DNA from: Butyricimonas paravirosa
GTDB lineage: Bacteria; Bacteroidota; Bacteroidia; Bacteroidales; Marinifilaceae
Assembly: GCF_032878955.1 (NCBI RefSeq)
Contig: NZ_CP043839.1
Span: 4,588,001-4,652,000, forward strand
Length of the DNA: 64,000 nucleotides
Direction: 5' to 3'
The stretch's first letter is position 1; every line of letters starts with the position of its first letter. Positions 60,133 to 64,000 of the stretch are shown one piece after another. Below the pieces are notes generated by a model. That model did no database searches and was not told the DNA's origin. It worked only from the letters and a program-made list of their open reading frames with translations. The translations under genes and the position numbers were made by a program.

Positions 60133-61929
60133 ATGAAATTAATTGATACGAATGATTTTTTGCTTGGCTCTCATGGGTTGAACCGGTTTCGGGAAAGTCT
60201 GGTATCCAAGTTGGTGATGTATATTTTGCGGTTGCATAAACTGGATAAGTTGAACGTGAAGGTGAATGATGACGATCCGGAAGTTCTTTTGGATAGTTTG
60301 ATTGAGGCTCTGGGAGTGACGATCGACGTGAGCAAGGAAGATTTGGAGAAGATTCCCAAAGAGGGTACTTTTATCACGGTTTCCAATCACCCGTTCGGGG
60401 GATTGGATGGTATCGTGCTGGTGCGTTTGCTGTGTAAGTTGCGTCCGGATTACAAGATCATGTCTAATTTCCTTTTGAAGAAAATAGTTCCGTTACAGGA
60501 TTATATCTTGGGGTTGGACCCGGAGGAGAGCAAGAAGGATTCGAATATGCGAGTGATTAAAGAGGCAATACGTCATGTCATTGACGGAAAACCTTTGGGG
60601 ATATTCCCTGCCGGGGAGGTTTCTTCTTATCAGGCTGATTCGAATCACGTGGAAGATAAAGAGTGGGATTCTTCGGTGTTGAAGCTGGTGAAGATGGCGA
60701 AAGTGCCGGTCATCCCGATTTATTTTAAAGGGTCTAACAGTTTGTTGTTTTATTTGCTGGGAATGATTCACCCGGTATTGAAAACGATTAAATTGCCTTC
60801 CGAGTTATTGAATAAGAAAAACCGGGTGGTGAAGTTAAGAATCGGGAATCCGATCAGCGTGGAAACTCAGAATACTTTCCACGATATAGCCCAGTATGGC
60901 AAATTTTTGCGGGCGAAAACCTATTTGTTGGGATCTGCGTTAGAAGTAAAGAAGTTTTTTATTAAATCACAAAAAGCAATGCCTAAAGCAGAACCGGTTG
61001 CAGCAGAGACAGAGAGTGCGGTATTAAAGAAAGAAATCGAGGGTATCGCTGAAGATTACTTGTTGTTTAACATGAAAAATTACGATATATATTGTTCTCC
61101 TTCCGTGAAGATTCCGAACGTGTTGAACGAGATCGGGCGTTTGCGGGAAGTTACTTTCCGTGCGGTGGGTGAAGGTACGAATCGTAGTATTGACCTGGAT
61201 GAATATGATCTTTATTACTATCACCTGTTTATTTGGGACCGGGAAGAGGAGAAAATTGTCGGGGCTTATCGCGTGGGGAAAGGAAAGGAGATTGTTGACC
61301 GTTACGGGATGAAGGGATTTTATATCAATTCGTTGTTTAAGATGCGGAAAGAGATGTTACCCGTGTTGTACGAGTCGATCGAGCTGGGACGTTCTTTTAT
61401 CACGGAGGAGTACCAGCGTAAACCGCTTCCCTTGTTCATGTTGTGGAAAGGTATTCTTTATTTCTTATTGAAGAACCCTGAGTATCGTTATCTGATCGGT
61501 CCGGTGACCATCAGCGGGAAGTACACGGAAGTATCGAAAGAGCTGATTATGCGTTTTATCCAAGAAAATCATTATAGTCATGAACTGGCGAAATATGTGA
61601 TCCCTCGTTCCAAGTATCAAGTACATTCAGAAGAACCCGGGGTACAGGTAATGTTGGATGCTGCCCAAAAGGATATATCCGTGCTGGACAAGATGATCGG
61701 GGATATCGAGCCATCGAGCGATAAGTTACCGGTCTTACTGAAGAAATATATTTCGTTGAATGCCAAGATTATCGGTTTTAATATCGATCCTAAGTTTAAT
61801 ATGTGCTTGGATGGTTTACTTATTTTAGATATTTTTGACGTGCCGATGAAGACGATCGAGTCGTTGTCAAAAGAGATAAATGATGACACGATATTGAGTC
61901 GATTTTCCTCGGATAGTGTGGAACTGTAA
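60133..61929 (+). CDS. Two-domain acyltransferase: PlsC-like plus GNAT (OlsF-like aminolipid synthase candidate)
   Basis: A 598-residue protein with two acyltransferase domains. The N-terminal domain (about 60-290) is of the PlsC/lysophospholipid type with the NHPFGGLDG motif (NHx4D) and GIFPAGEVSS. The C-terminal half (about 315-540) resembles OlsB-like GNAT N-acyltransferases (VGEGTNRSIDLDEYDLYYYHLFIWD and GAYRVGKGKEI, SIELGRSFI). The order matches the reported OlsF fusion that makes ornithine lipids. In Bacteroides the glycine-lipid enzymes GlsA/GlsB are separate. This protein may carry out both acylations of an amino-acid lipid. It starts 26 bases after the DUF721 gene. Confidence 0.85.
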   Translation: MKLIDTNDFLLGSHGLNRFRESLVSKLVMYILRLHKLDKLNVKVNDDDPEVLLDSLIEALGVTIDVSKEDLEKIPKEGTFITVSNHPFGGLDGIVLVRLLCKLRPDYKIMSNFLLKKIVPLQDYILGLDPEESKKDSNMRVIKEAIRHVIDGKPLGIFPAGEVSSYQADSNHVEDKEWDSSVLKLVKMAKVPVIPIYFKGSNSLLFYLLGMIHPVLKTIKLPSELLNKKNRVVKLRIGNPISVETQNTFHDIAQYGKFLRAKTYLLGSALEVKKFFIKSQKAMPKAEPVAAETESAVLKKEIEGIAEDYLLFNMKNYDIYCSPSVKIPNVLNEIGRLREVTFRAVGEGTNRSIDLDEYDLYYYHLFIWDREEEKIVGAYRVGKGKEIVDRYGMKGFYINSLFKMRKEMLPVLYESIELGRSFITEEYQRKPLPLFMLWKGILYFLLKNPEYRYLIGPVTISGKYTEVSKELIMRFIQENHYSHELAKYVIPRSKYQVHSEEPGVQVMLDAAQKDISVLDKMIGDIEPSSDKLPVLLKKYISLNAKIIGFNIDPKFNMCLDGLLILDIFDVPMKTIESLSKEINDDTILSRFSSDSVEL

Positions 61930-61946
61930 ATTTCCGATAGAATAGC

Positions 61947-62606
61947 ATGTACGATATTTTGTATCTTTTCAAGGGAATGTTGGTTGGTTTAATGGTGTCA
62001 ATACCATTAGGTCCGATGGGTGTATTAATTATCCAGAAAACCTTGCATAAGGGTGCGCTATCAGGTTTTATTGCCGGAATGGGAGCTGCCTCTGCGGATT
62101 TCTTTTACGCTTCGGTGGCGGCATTCGGATTGGGATACGTGATAAATACCGTGCAGACTCATGAGCTATTATTACAAATTATCGGTGGGATTTTTCTTCT
62201 GTGTATCGGGTTAAAAATCTATTTTGATAACCCGATTCGCCAGATCCGTCAACGACGTCAGGGCCGGGTGAGTAAGACCGGGTTGTTGGGAGATTATCTT
62301 TCATTGTTTTTCTTGACGGTTTCCAATCCGATCACGGTGGTCGTTTTTATGGCTGTTTTTGCCGGAATGTCCGTTTTCGGGGAATCTTCTTCTATGCTGG
62401 GGGAGTTGTTGGTGGTGATTGGGGTGTTGTTAGGCGGTGGCGTGTGGTGGTACACGCTCTCGACTTTGGTAAATATCTTTCGTAAGAAGTTCCGGTTACG
62501 CGTGTTAATCACGATTAACCGAGTTTCTGGGTTAGTTATCACGATTTTGGGTGCGCTGGTTATTTTAGCTGCTTTCGCTCCTTTTAAAAATCTGGTGATT
62601 CATTGA
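61947..62606 (+). CDS. LysE/RhtB-family amino-acid exporter
   Basis: A 219-residue inner-membrane protein with about six transmembrane helices. The N-terminal MLVGLMVSIPLGPMGVLIIQKTLHKG carries the family's PGP-like signature, followed by GFIAGMGAASADFFYA and FFLTVSNPITVVVFMAVF. Such proteins export amino acids or their derivatives. It lies 17 bases after the two-domain acyltransferase gene, so both may be co-transcribed; if that enzyme uses an amino acid, a functional link is possible but unproven. Confidence 0.9.
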   Translation: MYDILYLFKGMLVGLMVSIPLGPMGVLIIQKTLHKGALSGFIAGMGAASADFFYASVAAFGLGYVINTVQTHELLLQIIGGIFLLCIGLKIYFDNPIRQIRQRRQGRVSKTGLLGDYLSLFFLTVSNPITVVVFMAVFAGMSVFGESSSMLGELLVVIGVLLGGGVWWYTLSTLVNIFRKKFRLRVLITINRVSGLVITILGALVILAAFAPFKNLVIH

Positions 62607-62628
62607 TTACCCGGTTCGGATTTTGAAT

Positions 62629-63690
62629 TTAATTTTCCGTTCTTGATTGAAAATGCCGGGAGTCCCCCCAGACCCCGTAGGCTACTTTACAGCCGCTTTT
62701 CAGGATACTTTCTTCCAGTTTGCGCATGGATTCCGCGGCACCCTCGTGGGTCCCCGGTTTATTCTCGTAAAGTTTATAAAGGGTGCGGTTCGTTGTGGGA
62801 GTGATGTTTGGCATCACCACGTTTGCCCCGATTTCCAGTGCTTTTTCTCTCCCGGCAGGTTCAATGGCCTGGAGGGCCGTGGTGGCAGCGATGTTAATGT
62901 CCGGCATGAGAATCCGGAGGGCGGCGACCATGTGAATGGACAGACGCAGTCTTTCCTGGAGGGAAAGGAGTAGATGACGATACTCGTACAAGGGGGTGGC
63001 ATGGTGTTCCAGGTAAGGCCCCATACCTACCATATCGATGTCCATGGATTGCAGGAATAGTAAGTCATTTGCCAGATCGGTGATTGTTTGAAAAGGCAAT
63101 CCGATCATCACTCCGGTTCCTGTTTGATACCCGCAGCGTTGCAGGCTTTCCAGGCATCTCAACCGGGTAGTGTGAGAATGGAGCGGGTTGTTCGGGTGAA
63201 TCTTGGCGTATAATTCTGGATTGGATGTTTCGATGCGCAACAAATAACGATGTGCCCCAGCATCTTTCCAGCGCTTGTAAGAGTCTTCCGTTTGTTCTCC
63301 CAGTGAAAGGGTGACGCCTAGCTCGTTGTTACTGTTCTTTTTGATTTCTTGCAATAAACGGGTAGTTCGATCTACAAATGCTTTATCGGAACGTTCCCCA
63401 CCCTGTAACACGATGGAACCGAAATGATGTGTATAGGCGAAGTCTGCAGCATCAAGAATTTCCTTGTCCGAAAGTGCATATCGGGCTGTTTCCGTGTTGG
63501 ATTTCCGGATGCCGCAATAAAAACAATCTTTGGTACAGATGTTAGAGATTTCAATTAATCCCCGGAGGTAGACGTTGTTACCGATGGTTTCGTTCTTTAT
63601 TCTTTTCGATTCCGAGTAAAGCCGGTTTTCTTCTTCTCCCCGACAAGTCAGCATATTTTCCAGTTCCGGCAGCGTATATATTTTTTTCAT
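62629..63690 (-). CDS. hydE: [FeFe]-hydrogenase H-cluster radical SAM maturase HydE
   Basis: A 353-residue radical SAM enzyme in the HydE/biotin-synthase-like family. The radical SAM cluster site is Cys52-x3-Cys56-x2-Cys59 (ICTKDCFYCGIRKSN). The SAM/substrate barrel has LQGGERSDKAFVD, TLSLGEQTEDSYKRWKDAGAHRYLLRIET and GTGVMIGLPFQT. It is expected to help build the dithiomethylamine bridge precursor for the hydrogenase active site together with HydF and HydG. None of those, nor a hydrogenase, lie in this window. Minus-strand TACTTTTG (63714-63707) is a probable -7 box close to the start. Confidence 0.92.
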   Translation of the reverse strand: MKKIYTLPELENMLTCRGEEENRLYSESKRIKNETIGNNVYLRGLIEISNICTKDCFYCGIRKSNTETARYALSDKEILDAADFAYTHHFGSIVLQGGERSDKAFVDRTTRLLQEIKKNSNNELGVTLSLGEQTEDSYKRWKDAGAHRYLLRIETSNPELYAKIHPNNPLHSHTTRLRCLESLQRCGYQTGTGVMIGLPFQTITDLANDLLFLQSMDIDMVGMGPYLEHHATPLYEYRHLLLSLQERLRLSIHMVAALRILMPDINIAATTALQAIEPAGREKALEIGANVVMPNITPTTNRTLYKLYENKPGTHEGAAESMRKLEESILKSGCKVAYGVWGDSRHFQSRTEN

Positions 63691-63747
63691 GCGATTTTCC
63701 TTTTTACAAAAGTAGGAAAAAGGCTCGATTTTACTAAATTTGTTCCA

Positions 63748-63849
63748 ATGAAAAAAGCGAAGCTTTTTTTCGTTTATAAGGTTTATAAAGTTATAAGGTT
63801 CGTAAAGTACTTTATAAACTTTATGTACCTTATGAACTTTATAAACTGA
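63748..63849 (+). other. 33-codon open frame across the repeat (possible leader peptide)
   Basis: An ATG at 63748 opens a 33-codon frame (MKKAKLFFVYKVYKV...) that runs without a stop through the GTTTATAAAG repeat and ends at 63849, 5 bases before the next gene. TAAATTTG (63735-63742) lies just before it. The frame may be accidental; no homologue can be assessed here. Confidence 0.2.
63772..63847. repeat. Intergenic inverted-word repeat, GTTTATAAAG family (copy 3)
   Basis: The left arm (63772-63809) is made of GTTTATAAGG, GTTTATAAAG and GTTCGTAAAG words. The right arm (63810-63847) has TTTATAAACT, ACCTTATGAAC and TTTATAAAC. There is almost no core, so it could form a near-continuous hairpin. 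An AAAAAAGC/GCTTTTTT stem (63751-63769) precedes it. Confidence 0.75.
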
Positions 63850-63854
63850 CTAAA

Positions 63855-64000
63855 ATGGTGAAGAAAATTGCATTAATCGTTTTTGGAGTTGTCCTTCTCG
63901 GAGGAATAGGATTTGCGCTATGGTGGGTGAACGAGCGGGAACGGGAGGTTGATGTCCCGAAGGAATCGTTTATTCCCTATAATTCTGCTATTGTGGTTAA
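63855..64000 (+). CDS. Membrane-anchored protein, N-terminal fragment
   Basis: The first 48 codons of a gene cut by the window end. An N-terminal transmembrane helix or signal anchor (about 4-24, KIALIVFGVVLLGGIGFALWW) is followed by a charged linker and SFIPYNSAIVV. The pattern of one helix then FIPxNSAxVV resembles DUF3352-type Bacteroidota proteins, but too little is visible to call it. The start ATG lies directly after the GTTTATAAAG repeat. Confidence 0.6.
   Translation, partial: MVKKIALIVFGVVLLGGIGFALWWVNEREREVDVPKESFIPYNSAIVV

Noticed and set aside
1..64000. Mobile element, phage or integrative element
   Set aside because: No transposase, integrase, relaxase or phage structural gene, and no long terminal repeats with target duplications were seen; the intergenic word repeats do not encode anything.

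Overview
The window is a chromosomal segment of a Bacteroidota bacterium, most likely of the order Bacteroidales. The evidence is three SusC/SusD outer-membrane pairs, two FecI-type sigma/FecR anti-sigma modules with DUF4974 tails, Bacteroidota-only families (DUF5686, DUF4301, DUF4843, the Peptidase_Mx1-like lipoprotein), promoters of the TTTG / TAnnTTTG type, and start sites with little Shine-Dalgarno sequence. The SusCD loci carry no glycan-degrading enzymes, and a HydE maturase is present. These traits would fit an asaccharolytic gut lineage such as Odoribacteraceae (Butyricimonas/Odoribacter), but that genus-level placement is inference. No rRNA, transposase, integrase, phage gene or CRISPR array was seen.

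Layout. 1-7.6 kb: the 3' part of an M3 metallopeptidase, an orphan SusC/SusD pair without STN domain or regulators, Dps, and MutY. 7.6-19.3 kb (locus 1): ECF sigma, FecR, STN-SusC, SusD, a Peptidase_Mx1-like lipoprotein that has lost its zinc motif, an ABC ATPase and a fused GldF/GldG-type permease. 19.5-31.3 kb (locus 2): ECF sigma, FecR, STN-SusC, SusD, DUF4843 lipoprotein, an intrinsic terminator, then three exported thioredoxin-fold proteins, a trypsin-like lipoprotein and a small exported protein. In both loci the expected logic is that substrate binding by the STN-bearing SusC is signalled through FecR to the sigma factor, which then drives the fecR-susC-susD operon.

31.3-64 kb is mostly core genome: aroE, a DUF368 undecaprenyl-phosphate translocase candidate, DUF4301, an acidic mini-protein, CBS protein, nadK-uppS-bamA-skp-murI (envelope biogenesis), relA/spoT-fur-purA, nhaD and mgtC flanking a palindrome, recQ and kpsF divergent, a DUF5686 protein, lptB, tRNA-Leu(UAG), trigger factor, a TPR membrane protein, recF-DUF721, a two-domain PlsC+GNAT acyltransferase (aminolipid synthesis candidate), a LysE exporter, hydE, and the start of an unidentified membrane-anchored protein.

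Outside genes the most striking structure is a set of intergenic AT-rich inverted repeats built from reiterated 7-10 bp words (GTTTATAAAG, GATTTAYGATT, CAATTTT, AAAATTTAGATT types). There are also two 11-bp-period tandem arrays and promoter-like motifs shared between the two sigma/FecR loci. All coordinates and motifs were read by eye; no database search was run.
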